DNA of 64,000 nt. Origin: Sparassis latifolia (taxonomy: Eukaryota; Basidiomycota; Agaricomycetes; Polyporales; Sparassidaceae). Positions 16,441 through 28,900 of the stretch are shown piece after piece. The stretch covers positions 248,001 through 312,000 of the forward strand of contig CM031560.1 of NCBI GenBank assembly GCA_018466975.1, in the 5' to 3' direction. Below the pieces are notes generated by a model. It ran no database searches. It was not told the DNA's origin and saw only the letters and a program-made list of their open reading frames with translations. The position numbers and the translations under genes were made by a program. Numbering within the stretch: the first letter of the stretch is position 1; each line of letters opens with the position of its first letter.

Positions 16441-17146
16441 GGTTGTAGACATCATTATAATACTTTTTATGGCCACTACACACTTATACTAGGTAACCTT
16501 TTTAGCCCTTAAAGTCTCATTATTTATAAGCATGATTCTCTTCATTTCTCAGGAATCGTAACTGTAAAGGCTCCTGACTTTCCCAATTTGGGCAAGTATA
16601 TTAATCTTTTAAAAATGCGGATAAAATCCGAAAAATTAGTGGCATTGCCCAGATAACCATGGGTACCTTAGGTAAGTGAGTTCCCAAATTAGGAAACTGA
16701 CTAAGCAGACCTTCTTGCTGTTCACCTCAGAAAGTGGTTTATCACTCAAATCTTGATGAAATTGAATGTTCTAAAGTGCTAATGAGGTGTATTTCTTGGT
16801 TTTAATTCAATAGTGATGATTACAATGCATTAAACTCAGTACAACACTCCATAGAATGTAATTTCAATGTTCTCTGAAATAGAGCTGTTATCTGTTATCT
16901 AATCTAAGTGCTGCAGCCATGCATCTGTTGATGGTTATTTATACAAGTCGCGCCAGTTTTCAGTACAACTGTTTTGAATGTACACCTATAATCGACTTGT
17001 AGTTCAGCTACAAGAACCATTAGAACATTTGTAGCTAAGTTCTATCCCTAGAATTTTCCCACAGTTTGGGGAAAAGTGTGTCACGGATCAGGTTGGCCTC
17101 CAAAGGCTCACTGCTCATAAGAACAATTCTCTTCATTCCTCAGGAA
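16441..17146. other. AT-rich intergenic region with a short direct repeat
   Basis: No gene seen. A segment of about 35 bp near 16527-16562 (TTCTCTTCATTTCTCAGGAA inside it) recurs in the same orientation near 17116-17151, bracketing about 590 bp. Confidence 0.5.
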
Positions 17147-17695
17147 TCATAAACCTCTGTCACCAAAGTACTGGTGCCATCCCAAGCACATCCAGTCTCT
17201 GCAATGAGGGGAAGTAGGCCAGTCCATCCAATTGCTCACATGAAAGCCAAACTGATAGCCACAATCAAGGTACTTTATCAATGCCATCAACTCTGCCCAA
17301 CCAAGCTCACGTCGTGTAATCAGCCCTTGACTTATCTTTGTCAAACTAGGGTAGGCAGTTCCGAATGAATCCGTGCTGATGAAGTTCATCACCAAAGTGG
17401 TCTAAAAGCGTGCAATCGGAAACAGCACGGACTCTGTCTTGCTGCGTATCACCTCAATGAAGCCTAGTGGAGTCTGGATACGTGCAACAGCCATGATGCT
17501 ATCATGCTCGTACACAATGCAGCATTTTGTATTGAACACTATCGCACCATTCTCGTGGGCGATGATATATGCAATGAAATCCTCGAAATGACTCTCTGGA
17601 CAATACAAGTCAAGGTTATGCGGAAACCATCCAGGTTCACTCTCGATGAACCATAGTGCAGCAGAGCCCGATATGATGATATCGTGCTCATGCAT
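17147..17695 (-). pseudogene. Nucleotidyltransferase-like protein remnant
   Basis: Two open stretches in one frame, 17402-17695 and 17147-17395, are separated by a single TAG (17402-17404). The N-terminal part has ISGSAALWF followed 13 residues later by NLDLYC, which resembles the Gly-Ser ... Asp-x-Asp signature of the polymerase-beta-type nucleotidyltransferase fold; the first Asp is Asn here. From memory, a large basidiomycete family of unknown biological role shares this GSxALxF ... DLDLY pattern and continues, as here, with sequence like MNFISTDSFGTAYP. The true N-terminus is missing or shifted; only frame-shifted sequence continues upstream to about 17820. The single nonsense codon and absent start indicate a decayed copy. 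Confidence 0.5.
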
Positions 17696-18423
17696 CTTTG
17701 CAGAGCCTCTCGATGTCGGAGAGAAAAGCAGATAAGAGTATGCAGAAGCAGAGTATCGATACGCATGTACCGAGTGGTGATTGCCTGCAAGTCGATATTG
17801 AAATTCACAGAGTATGACATGACTAAGGATGAATTTGTGAATAGCAGAGGATTTTTATCTCCATATCATCGAGTAAATGGCCTTTATATCCATGTCCACT
17901 ATTCTCCTCTCCTGTCCAGGGGCCAGCTGTCCCTCTCCTCTTCCTCCTCTCTTTTTCCTTTTTTTTTTTCTCCAGTCTAGAGCTCAGTCGATCTACCTGT
18001 CGCGTCTCATGCAGTCCAAGTCCTAATGAAAACATCCACAGTGAATTGCTCCCTTGTTAGCCTCCTTGCAGTGCTACCTCTTCTGCCTGTCCAATCACAT
18101 CCTACAGCGGAGTCTCGCCAGGCTGAGATCTTCTCATACTTGCACACATTGACACATTCTCAACATGATCGCAGCGCAGTTGCCTTCTACCATTGACTCG
18201 ATTCTGTTCGAGAATTACCCTGCTCCTGAGCATTCATGACTGTACCTATCCAATCATTATCCTTCCTCATACTCATTTTTGACTAGAAGGTTCTACCGAA
18301 CATTCAGAAAATTTTCCATCTCAGATCAAGGCGGACACTTATTATTAACCTGCGCTTGGTGCCCCTTTTCTCAGGCACGACTTCGTCAGTGTTGTTTATA
18401 AAGCCGACATATTCTGTCTTGTT
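17696..18423. other. Intergenic, pyrimidine-rich
   Basis: C/T-rich stretches (about 17905-17975) and no supported gene; probably upstream region of the following gene. Confidence 0.4.
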
Positions 18424-19741
18424 GTGTTGCAGTTACCACCTGCGCAGATGGCTAGTGAAAGGTGCACGTTCTGGCCTCACCTTTCACTAAAGAGTTCTAA
18501 CATTTCGTCCAGCACTGAAATGTCCCATCATTCAAATCGGAACAAGCGTGCTCTTTCTCCCGATACCTTTGAGCAGTTGCCTTCAGCGAAGAGGTGTGTT
18601 CGCTATTTGTCTTCCAATTACACCTGCTGATTTTGTTTCATATCAGAGTTCCCGACAACAATGACATTCCAGTATACTCGAGCACATTGAAACTGCCAGC
18701 AACAGAGGAAACTTATTCAGATGAGTTCTCTGTAATGGTCGGTTCCCTCAAGAATAAGTAACAGACATTACTCCTCATATTATGCTTCATCGTTGATGTC
18801 TGTTAACACTCCAGCCCGATATCCTCCCAGAATTTCAGTGCAGAGTGTGACTCTCTGATTAACCCGTCTTCGCTCTCTGGCAACATATCCCCGGTGTACG
18901 TCATGCCAGTGATCTTTGACACTTGCTCACTGTTATGGTAGTACTGTGGACACAAATCCGACAATTGTTCATGATGTGATTACATCTACTACTGTGAATG
19001 GTCCTGTTGCCCATGAAGAGATCCTCGGCAGTAAACCAATGATGATGATCACCCCCGTGTGAGTGTTCTGAGTGGATTTTTCATATCATTCCTAATTCCA
19101 TATCCCCAAGGCAGAAAGGAGGTTATTGAATCTCATTGTGGAAATACTTATGGAAACACTCTAATGCTGTAAGTCTATTTGTTCATATGGCATGATCATG
19201 CACTCCTCACAACTCACACAGGTGCATCCGAAAGTTTTGTAACTTCGAAGACCATTCAGCAAACATATACGTGATTCGCAAGGTGCCTACCAATGTCTCC
19301 TGGGGCGCAGCAGCTGATAAAGACCTCAGTCGTTACCTGGTCATCAACAACAAACCCATCATTGTATGGCTTGTCGGTGAAATAGATTCTTCTTAGTTTT
19401 TCATGAGGGGCGAGCCATTGGCTGTAGTCAGCATGAAAATAGCCCCAGTTATAAATCAAGACCTTAACGCTACCAATCAGCTGTTGGAAAAACATGCACG
19501 TGGAACTAATGGTACGTCACCAATTGCATGCTAAGCTAATAGTATTCTAACTTGCCGCCATAGGTAGCAACACTGGTGAGGTGCTGAAAGCATCCTGTTT
19601 CCAAGGAAAAGGTGGATCTGGATCAGATAATGTTGGTGGCACCTATGCACATAAGCAATGATCCTTACCCACTGCACAGATTGAAGTTTTTCAATACACA
19701 TTTGATGCTGAGCAACAGTTTGGGCCGAGGTCACACACCTA
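18424..19741 (+). pseudogene. 5' part of a gene of unknown function, interrupted by the giant transposon
   Basis: A probable first exon ends at 18593 (start candidates at 18448 or at 18520, MSHHSNRNKRALSPDTFEQL). A 53-nt intron (18594-18646) joins in frame to VPDNNDIPVYSSTLKLP and on to about 18760. Further exon-like sequence lies near 18811-19160. A long open stretch at about 19220-19509 (NIYVIRKVPTNVSWGAAADK, later INQDLNATNQLLEKHARGTN) is followed by a possible 52-nt intron and then GSNTGEVLKASCF. Stops (for example TAG near 19396 and TGA near 19661) show decay. The reading frame runs straight into the inverted arm at 19742. No domain is recognised. Confidence 0.45.
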
Positions 19742-20450
19742 TCAGCCAATATATACCTAAATGTCCATATAACTGAGGTGGAATATTTTGTGCAAATTTC
19801 CATAAAACTGAGTGTTGGCCAAGAATATAATATAGGATGGAGATATAGGGTTGGCCAAGATAAGTAGGCTATATAGGCTGAGTTGTATATTTGGGAGTTA
19901 GCCAAGGAGGTGTGGTTTGAAGTCTATATAGGTTGTTGGGCATTTTGGGGTCAGCCGCCATGTCTCTATATAAATTGTAGCTGAAATAGTGCCATTGGCC
20001 AAGAGTCATAAAATTTCAATCCTATATAGAGTTTGCAGACAGTTGGGCTTGGCCAAGTGAGCCTATATAGAATCTTTGTGTAAATGGTGCACTTGGCCAA
20101 GGCACATGAAATTTTGATTCTCATCCTATATAGCATCTCCTGAAATTTGGCCATGGCCAAGGGTACCCTATATAGATTTTTGTGAAAATAGTGCCTGTGG
20201 CCAAGGGTCAAGAAATTTGCATTCTATATAGGATTGTCTGAAATTTGGCCTCGGCTAAAGATATCCTATATAGTTCTTGTCAAAATGGTGGCCTCGGCCG
20301 AGTGTCCTGGAATTTCTATTCTATACAGGGTCTGCTGAACTTTGGCATTGGCCAAGGATGCCCTATATAGTGTTTGTGAAAATGGTGGCCTCAGCTGAGG
20401 ATCTAGAAATTTTCATTCTATAGAGAGTTTTCCACACTCTGGCCGTGGTC
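19742..20450 (+). repeat. Left inverted arm of the KDZ element
   Basis: Made of about a dozen diverged units of 50-65 bp, each with a CTATATAG-type core and a GGCCAAG/CTTGGCC-type word. Position 20211 corresponds exactly to 36751 in the right arm (both 469 bp from the end). Such arrays are typical subterminal transposase-binding regions; that role is inferred. Confidence 0.9.
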
Positions 20451-20849
20451 ATATAACTTTCTACACAAATGGTGCTCCAGGCTAAGGCATCCAAACTTAA
20501 TGGTCTTGCTAACACCATGCTTCTTTAAGGTCCTGAAAGATACACTCGTCCAAATTTACATAGCCAGTCACACACATTTATTGGCTACTTTGCATATCTA
20601 CCTTTGCAACTCGCAGACTATCTGACAATCATTTGACCATTGAATGCCTGCTGTGATTGAAGTGCAAAGTCCTTCCACATTGCACCTTGCTTTGCTGCAT
20701 AGGATGCATGCCCACATAGACCTGCATTTACTGCCTCCATCTCCCTGGTCTGCCACTCATGCTGCTTGCATTCAAATCACAGGTACCTTGCGTATCGTGC
20801 CTTTGCTCTCAGCCAGTTAACTTGATCAACTGACATGGTAATTACCATC
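20451..20849. other. Spacer between left arm and transposase 3' end
   Basis: No feature recognised; presumably 3' untranslated sequence of the minus-strand transposase. Confidence 0.4.
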
Positions 20850-23800
20850 TGTGAATAAGTTTGACCAGGCATAAACAGATAGTTACTCACTCTCCTTCAT
20901 GGCATTTCGACCGACATCTTCCATATTATTGTCGACACTTTCCACCCATGCATTTCGAGCATTTTCACCTCCAAGTTTCCAAAATCATGCCAATTTATCA
21001 TTCCTCTACCCAACTCTATTCTCCTTCACAATGTCTCCAGGCATCTTCGTGTCTTCCTTTTGAATGTCAAGATATCATGTCAACAACTGTTCACTTGCTC
21101 CTAAACAGATCAGGGCTTTCCTAGCATGCTTGTATCATCTAATGATTTTGCACTCTTGCTGACCAATCTTCCTGAGCTCAGCTGCATTTTGGGTTTTGTG
21201 CCATTGAGACTTATTGTGCCTGAATTTGATCTGGAAAAGCAAAGACTTGTGACCTAACAAGAGTCGCAAGTCCACTTTAGGGTACCCTTCTGACCTAGCT
21301 CTTAGCTTCAACATAATCTATATTGTGTAGTGGCTAAGAGCCTCTCAGGTGTCAGACTGACCATGGTACTAATACATGTCTCAGGGCATTATATGGGATT
21401 ACCCAGGGCAAAGGCAGGGCAAAGGCTGGTCCAATGGCACAATTATCATATGGGATGTCCTATAGTACTAGGGCATTGATATTTATATCCTAGTATTACT
21501 GGTTGTCCCATGGTGCCAGGGGTACATAGGGATGTCCCACTATTAGTAAAACATGTATTTTCAGGCTATTGTATGGTAGTTTTTTTATACTTTGTTCCAC
21601 TATCATATTATCTAAGCCTTAATTATGAAAACAGTAACTATAGTGATATAAACAAGCACTTTATTTGCATATTATATAAGGTGGGATCTCCCATTTTAAG
21701 GACATCCTAAGATGTTATTTTAAGATTCACAGATATTTAGTCTCTTCTTTAGCCTGAAGTTTCTATTTAACTACTATAATTATCTAGAGATTTATACTAA
21801 CAGTTGAATTACTAAGGTTTAAGAGTGACAGGTCCTTACAAGGGATATCCCATCACATAAAGGGACATCCCATAATACAAAGGTGTCATTCAGTGAATGC
21901 ATTTCTGAGTGTGAAGTCTTAGGTCAAATGTCTTTCTTTTTTCATTCAAATACAGTATATGATAGGAGACATGACAAGAATATATCTCCTTTGCTAGTAT
22001 ATTAGTAGACTGAGTAGTTTTATTTCTTGAGACACTTGGTGAAAGTTGTAGTATAGCTATGATACATACTATGTGCCAAAGATTATATTATGTTAGTCTG
22101 AACATTATGTCAGAAAATGTAAAATTAATTTTGAAACACAAGAATAAACATTGTTGTTTGACTTGTATTAGTTGTTATATGAGCTAATGAAGTTGTTGTA
22201 CATGCTACCAATAGTAATATAGTCTTTATAACATTACAAATATGTGCACAATACTTGATATGGGATATCCTGCTTTCTATAAATATTTCACCATATATAA
22301 AGTGCAAATAAGGCACTTATTTACAGTATTCTAGTCACTGTTTTTATAATTAGAGCTTATACAATATGATTGTAGAACAAAGTATAAAAAAACTACCATA
22401 CAATAGCCTGAAAATACATGTTTTACTAATAGTGGGACATCCCTATGTACCCCTGGCACCATGGGACAACCAGTAATACTAGGATATAAATATCAATGCC
22501 CTAGTACTATAGGACATCCCATATGATAATTGTGCCATTGGACCAGCCTTTGCCCTGCCTTTGCCCTGGGTAATCCCATATAATGCCCTGGGACATGTAT
22601 TAGTACCATGGTCAGTCTGACACCTGAGAGGCTCTTAGCCACTACACAATATAGATTATGTTGAAGCTAAGAGCTAGGTCAGAAGGGTACCCTGAAGTGG
22701 CAAGTCTTCAAGACAGTCATTGGCTTGGCCAACCCGTAGCTGTAACTCCTGCTGTGCAATGCTCTCCCATCCCACGATCTTGCATTGCTCAATGCCAAGT
22801 GAGGAGGGAAGCAGGAGAGTGATGTTCTCTGGCAACACCTCCTCTTCAATATCTTCTGGGTTCTCCTCCACATCCTCCATGGTCCAACCCTTTTCATCTG
22901 CCACTTCATTAGAGGAGATTTCTAAGTGCTCAATGTCTTCACCATCTAATAGTGCCATTGCACAATTGTGAAATCCATCAATTCTTTTCTGCAGCAAATT
23001 TCACTTCATCTCCACCGAATTCTTGTCCGTGGTGGAGCTTCGCTTGGTGAGGTGTTTTGCCATTACTTGTATGACATCTCTGAAGTACAAACTGAGCAAA
23101 GAGACTGAAGTGAATGTCAACTGGCTCACTGTGTCTTTTCGATATTTATTCCAGTGCTCAACCAGGTTACTGTTTCACTTTCCAGGACTCTACCCTCCTC
23201 ATTGGGTGACTGTCTTTCTTCTGTCGTGAGCAGAAGGCGAATATCACCCATTGACGGAGCTATGGCTCAGTTTGCTCAATCAGATGAAATCTGGCTTGGA
23301 GAATGCACATACCCTTCTCCAAGTTGACATTGTATATGTTCAACTTATCACCATGCTCTCGCATAGCAACAGTCTCCTGCTCAGTCCACACCTTCATATT
23401 GTCCTCAGTCATCGTGGTTGAGAGATCAACATACTCTTGCTCCATTTCAGATTCACCTTTGACAGCCTTGGAATACTTGGTTCGAGCATGTTGACTGAAG
23501 TACTGTTAACCCTCATCATCGCAACAGCAAAAGAACAGTGCCCACCAATGCCCAGCAGCTTCATCCAGTTCCAGTCTCAAAAATGATCATCCAGAACCTC
23601 TCGTCAGTGTGCCTTGGTCATTGCACGTGTTGAAGGACCTGTGCCATTCATTTTGGACCACAGTGTCTCCACAACCTCACCCTCAATCTCACCCATGTTT
23701 TTTCTGAAGTTTAAGGAGAACTTGGCAAAACACTCTGCAATGTGGGCCCCAAGGTGGAACTTCCCCACATAGGCAATGATCTTTATCTTGTCTGCGACCT

Positions 23801-25708
23801 TCAGATATTTGCTATCCACACCGTGCTCCAGAAAGTGAATTCACCACTGACATGCGACATCGTAGCACACATCCATAAACTGGAGCCCTTCAGTGTTATA
23901 TAGAAGCACCTGGCAGATGGAGTAGTCTATGTTCATCTGTCTGAGAGTCATGCAGGGATGGAATGTTTGGCAAAGGAGATGTGATCAGTTGGAATACGCT
24001 TACCTCTCTCCTTTTTGGAAGTCAACCACTAAATGAGGTATGACACACCCATGGTGAGCACAGACACATGCTCCAACACCTGTGGCCTCTAGATTATGGC
24101 GATTAGCATTGGCCTGATTCACAGCGCGGTGATTTGCACATCTAGATTTCTGCAGATATCTCCCAGAGCTCAATTGCAGTTCCAACTCATCTTATTGCAT
24201 GCACCTCAATAGTTTCTTTACTGCACTTCAGATGATCTTAATACTTCACATCATCAACCATGAATCCTTGACCATTAGTCAGAGGCACATTATTCTCAGG
24301 CCGACATATCTTCATATGCTCCAAGGTGAAGTTTCCATCTGCCACTATTATGCGATGATACACATCGCTTTATCTTGAATTTCAGTCAGAGCTCTGAAAT
24401 CATTTATTATCACACTCACATTTCAGGATTTTCTTGCCAATTCTCAGGTAAATTGAGACATGATTGGGGGTAAGCCGGACAAAAATAAGCCAACTCCCCA
24501 TGACCTGGGCTCTTAAGAAGGTCATGGCCAAAGCCAAACCACTTCCAAACTGTAATATCTCGCCACTGGTGGGAAACCCTCATGAGTTCCCTATAATGGT
24601 CCTAAAACAGGCAGATTATCTCCAAGAGACTTATCATATAACTAAGATTACTCACAGGAACTGTTTGAGGTGCAGCATTATTGGTTAACTGTTGCATCTT
24701 GGTGTAGAACCTGGATGCTGAGGTGTTGCAAACTATGGCATCAATACTGAAATATTTGAGGACATCAAAGGTGAACTCTGTTCTGGGGCGAAGCTGACTG
24801 GCAGGATAAAGGGCCATTCGAAGCATCTGAATGTGGCGAGGAGCTGCATCAGGACATATACACCATTTTACCTTTTGCACATAGACTCCATTGCATGAAG
24901 CAATAACCACCTCTCCCTCCTGTCGATCATCTACGACATCTTCACCCAAAAAATGTACTGGCCTTCATCTTCCAGCTGCGGCCGAGATCTCCCCAAGATT
25001 AATGATATTCTCTCATCCATCTTGGACACCAAATCCACATGGACATACATTTCTGCCATGCCCCAGGTGAAGGACAAACCCCATTGAAGCCAGAGAGATT
25101 TTGACAAACTGATTTTAAACCCAGCATTTGAGACGATGAAATGGTTGTCAGCAATGTGAATCAAGGCAGCATCGGAGACATTCAAAATGATCGCTCCAGC
25201 AGTCTTGACAATGAAACTGGCCATCAGGTGCATTGCAATTAGTGTATCCACAATTCTCCGGAGGTGCCTCCATGCCCAATATCTCTGACAGATACTCAGC
25301 CTGATAGGGAAGCCATGAATGCATCAGGTCCTGTTGTGACTACAATGTAGAAAAAGTGAGCAAACATCATCTCTATCATTTTTCACTCACCTTGCCACTA
25401 CGTGTCCTAGTTGACAGCAGTTTTGGAGCAAACAGATCCAGGCCATCATCACCAATAATGTGATTTCCAGAGGGCGCAGCTGAAGTCCGGCTTGGTCCTT
25501 CTACAGCTGTACCCTTCCTTCTTCCTGTCCCAGGACTCAACTTTGGTGTACCTTGCGCAGCTCGCATCACCCACTTTCTGCCCCGGTGTGCCTGGACCTC
25601 TACAAGGTCAATATCCTCAATTGAGTGCGACAGTGTTTCGATTTCCTGGACTGCTTTTGACTTTTTGGAGACATTGTGATGCCAGTGAAAGTGGTGAGGA
25701 TAAAGCAA
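20850..25708 (-). pseudogene. KDZ-family transposase, decayed and split by an insertion
   Basis: Read on the minus strand. The N-terminus (25376-25708) has a basic, Ser-rich tail of the family type. After an intron comes a Cys-rich zinc region near 25140-25310 (CGYTNC, CQDCW, CLRCC) ending in an HRLKCW-like segment. Next are CICPDAAPRHIQMLRMALYP and RPRTEFTFDVLKYF (24602-24949), then RVSHQWRDITVWKWFGFGHD (near 24550). The catalytic region follows, with VADGNFTLEHMKI (near 24335), CANHRAVNQANANRHNLEAT with CVCAHHGC (24000-24185) and YVGKFHLGAHIAECFAKFSL plus ETLWSKMNGTGPSTR (23604-23819). The C-terminal part (22701-22997) has ITLLLPSSLGIEQCKIVG and QQELQLRVGQANDCLEDL; the frame resumes at 21266 after the insertion at 21272-22700 and continues to about 20850. 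Several stops, for example after SHC near 25140 and in the last 400 bp, make it non-functional. KDZ enzymes are cut-and-paste transposases acting in the nucleus. Confidence 0.9.
21272..22700. mobile_element. Foldback (long inverted repeat) element inside the transposase
   Basis: A 1429-bp element begins CCACTTTAGGGTACCC and ends GGGTACCCTGAAGTGG. The inverted arms extend about 430 bp inward from each end (21272 to about 21700 and about 22270 to 22700), leaving a central AT-rich loop without coding potential. It is flanked by a perfect 5-bp direct repeat CAAGT at 21267-21271 and 22701-22705. Removing the element and one CAAGT reconnects the transposase frame. It encodes no transposase, so it must have been mobilised in trans; the 5-bp duplication does not identify a superfamily on its own. 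Confidence 0.92.
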
Positions 25709-25910
25709 GGGAGAAGAAAGTGGCAGACAATCTCTTTATCAACATGTGCAGGCTGCATGCTCCATGAAATACAAATTACATGATGAATGAGTAATCATTT
25801 TGCTGGCTGCCTCGTGTTGGTCACATGATTTTCTACATTGTGCAAATCATAGAAAATGTGATTCTCATATTGCATAACATGACAAGGTTATAACAAAGCG
25901 CAAATTATAT

Positions 25911-28900
25911 CTACTTTCGAGATCTCTTCTTTTTCTGCGCAGGAGCCTTGGCCTTTGCTGCCTGAGCAGGTGTCACCTCTGTCACTGCTGTCACCCCAGC
26001 TGCAGCTGCTTGAGCCTTCCTTGTTGCTACAGTCACTCGGCCAGTGCAATGTGGAACGACAGCACTGGAGGTACTGGGAGCAGTGCCTCCATCTTTGGCC
26101 TCTGCCCGAGTTCTCTTCTTTCCATCAGATCTATTGTGATTAAACAATGAACACGATTAGCAAATGTGAAGACGATAAAAAACCATGCCAACAAAACCTG
26201 GCGAGTTCCTCTTGCAATTGATCCTCCTCTGGAGGCTCTCCAGCTGCAACAGGAGGAGCCTGCTGATGATGTTGTCGCTGGTGAGTTTTCGGACATTCCT
26301 GAAGTGCCGGTTCATCATCACTATTAGCTAAAAACTCTACCAGTGGAGGAGTGGGCTGGGCTCAGCAACATTGCAGCTAAGACAAGGCCTGTTTAACTTC
26401 AGCACTATGATCAAGGAGATGGATGAATGTCCTCATCTGTGGCTGCACAGCAGCGTATCAGCCATGGCTGCTTGAGAATTGGCAGGTGCTGATGTAGTCT
26501 TGATCAACTGTTGGGAGATCAGCCATGCAGCTTCTGCTGTTCACACAGGACCTGACTCTACCTTTTCCCGATAGTGTTGCATGTAGTCATCAGTCAGATA
26601 TTCATTAACATTGTTAAGAGTTGCATCAGCAGAGAGCATGACCACGACATCCCTCAGAGAATGTCAGATCCTTTTGCACCTATGAGGTTGGCCTTGCCCG
26701 ATCCATCTACCAGCCTTATCCATTTGCTTTGCAGCATACACACCATCCGATGCTCTATGATTACTGGCTCCTCCTCAAGGCCTGTCATCACTGAGTATGC
26801 TGAGAATTCATCTGCTGTCAGGCCACTCTCTGCATATGCGGTCTTCATATACCAACATAGTCAACGAAGCTGCAACATGAGGGTGTCATCAAGGCCAAGT
26901 GCAACTGTCTGTGGATCATTATGCTCGGCAATGAATCGCAGTACCAAGCCAATTGCCAATGTCATGAGTGAGAGCTCCAAAGCTGAGGTCAGCATCCCTG
27001 ATACGGTTGTGCCTCAATAGAAGCACAGAAGGTCTCAATTCCCTTCAGCGTGCAGAAGTCGGGAGGGAGTTCACAGTGTGCAAGTTCCCATGATGCCCAT
27101 GCTGGGCGAGGATATTCTTTGAGCATCAGTGTGACACACTACATCTCTGATCAGATGAATAATCTATCGGAAAGCAAAATTGACTTACGGGAGTGAGTCG
27201 GCAGACTTTGACAAGAAGCCTGTACTACTTGAAGGTAGACAGAGATAAAAGAAATTTAGATCACTGAGTTGCTGAAGCAGGCGATCCATCTTCCGGATTA
27301 TTGCTAATAACAAGCATGAGACCTGATCAGTTGGACCAAAACAGTAACTGCTCACATCAGAGGGGAATTCCATTGCAGAAAGGCTTTATAGAATGGCGCA
27401 ATGAGTGGAAGACCACCAACCCAATCACCTGCAAGCGTCCATTGCTCTCGAAGAGGATGCTCGACAGCTTGCCATACTTCAGGCTCATATTTTTACACCT
27501 TTACATATTCTTGAGGAATAGCAGTGGTGTCATCAGCCAGCAACCGCGGAGTGAAACATCCCGGATTATCCAACCATGCCATTGATGGTCACTGAACGAT
27601 ATGTTTGAGGTCGAGTATCCTGAAGCCTTGGAATTGGGCAGACATCATCAGTAAAATTGCCTTCTGGCAGTCAACCCACTCTAGCTCTGCCACATCATTT
27701 TCAGTGGGATCCGGAAGTGAAAATGCTGGTGGAGGGATCACAATTCTGCTAATATTGTGGTTATACCAGTCGGCATCAACTATCATTGACCTGGGCCACA
27801 GAATAATATCTTCCAGGTGATTGGTGATCCTCGGATAGACCAGCAACTCCAGATGAACTCGCTTCTCCCATCTGAGGAACATCGACAAGATCCTGTGCAG
27901 AAAATGGCTGCCATCCCTCCTCATCATAGGCAGTATTGGTGGTGTGCATCGACTTGGCCTTGTTCATTGCAGCCTTCGTCTTGACCCCTGCTGAGTCATT
28001 CTCACAGCTGGAAACATTATCCATGTCGAACTCCTCCTCAGAATGTGGGGGAACATGCTTCTTCCTCATGGCAGGCTGCTTGCCTTTGCCCTTTCCATGA
28101 TAATTGACTCCGACCTCCACCTCATTATCATTGTCGTCCTGGTCCCCTTCATCTGCCGAATCACCAACATTCATATCAGTGATGTCTTTCTGCTTTTTTC
28201 CTCTGGGCTTCACGGCATCACCTCCACTAGCTGCTACCAGAAATTGGAAAGCAACTGAGCCAATAGCCTGTCGATTCGCCCAGTGCTTGAGGAGCAAATT
28301 GATGTTGTCAACACTGATGTTTCAAGGTTCAGTAAAGACCACGCTGTCCGGCCAACATGCCTCATTAATGTACTTGCAGACATCTTTACTGATCTTCTTC
28401 CAAAGGCACTTTGCATGCTTGGAATCAACAATCTTTCCTGCATGTATATCATCAGCATGGATACAGATTCACATTCGAGAATGAAGCTTACAATGCTGGT
28501 GAGTCACAATGGCCCGGACCAAATGATGCTTTTGAGTCAGCTTCCACGTCTCCTCAAATGCAGGAATGATGGCATTGCCATCATCATCGATCTCGTGCTG
28601 CACATCGGTGAGTGCGATTTCATCCTCTTCTTCGACATCATTATCTTTAAGCTCATCGGGAACTAGTCATTGATTAGTGCATGTTGCTTCGTATTCCATG
28701 GGTATGACTTACTCATAACATTCATTGCCCACATCCCCACTTCTTCCACAAATCTTTCTGCCAGTCATCGACAGAGTCAGTGAACTTCAGAAAGCCACCA
28801 GTATCAGGTGACTGAAGCCTAGGATGGTGGTGAATAAAATAATGCAAATAATGATGGCCGAGACTTACTTGGTGCGCTGAATCTGTGTGGGCTTCTCTGT

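Noticed and set aside
19966..20211. 81-codon frame with a counterpart at 36751-36939
   Set aside because: Both lie in the inverted arms and consist of translated subterminal repeats.
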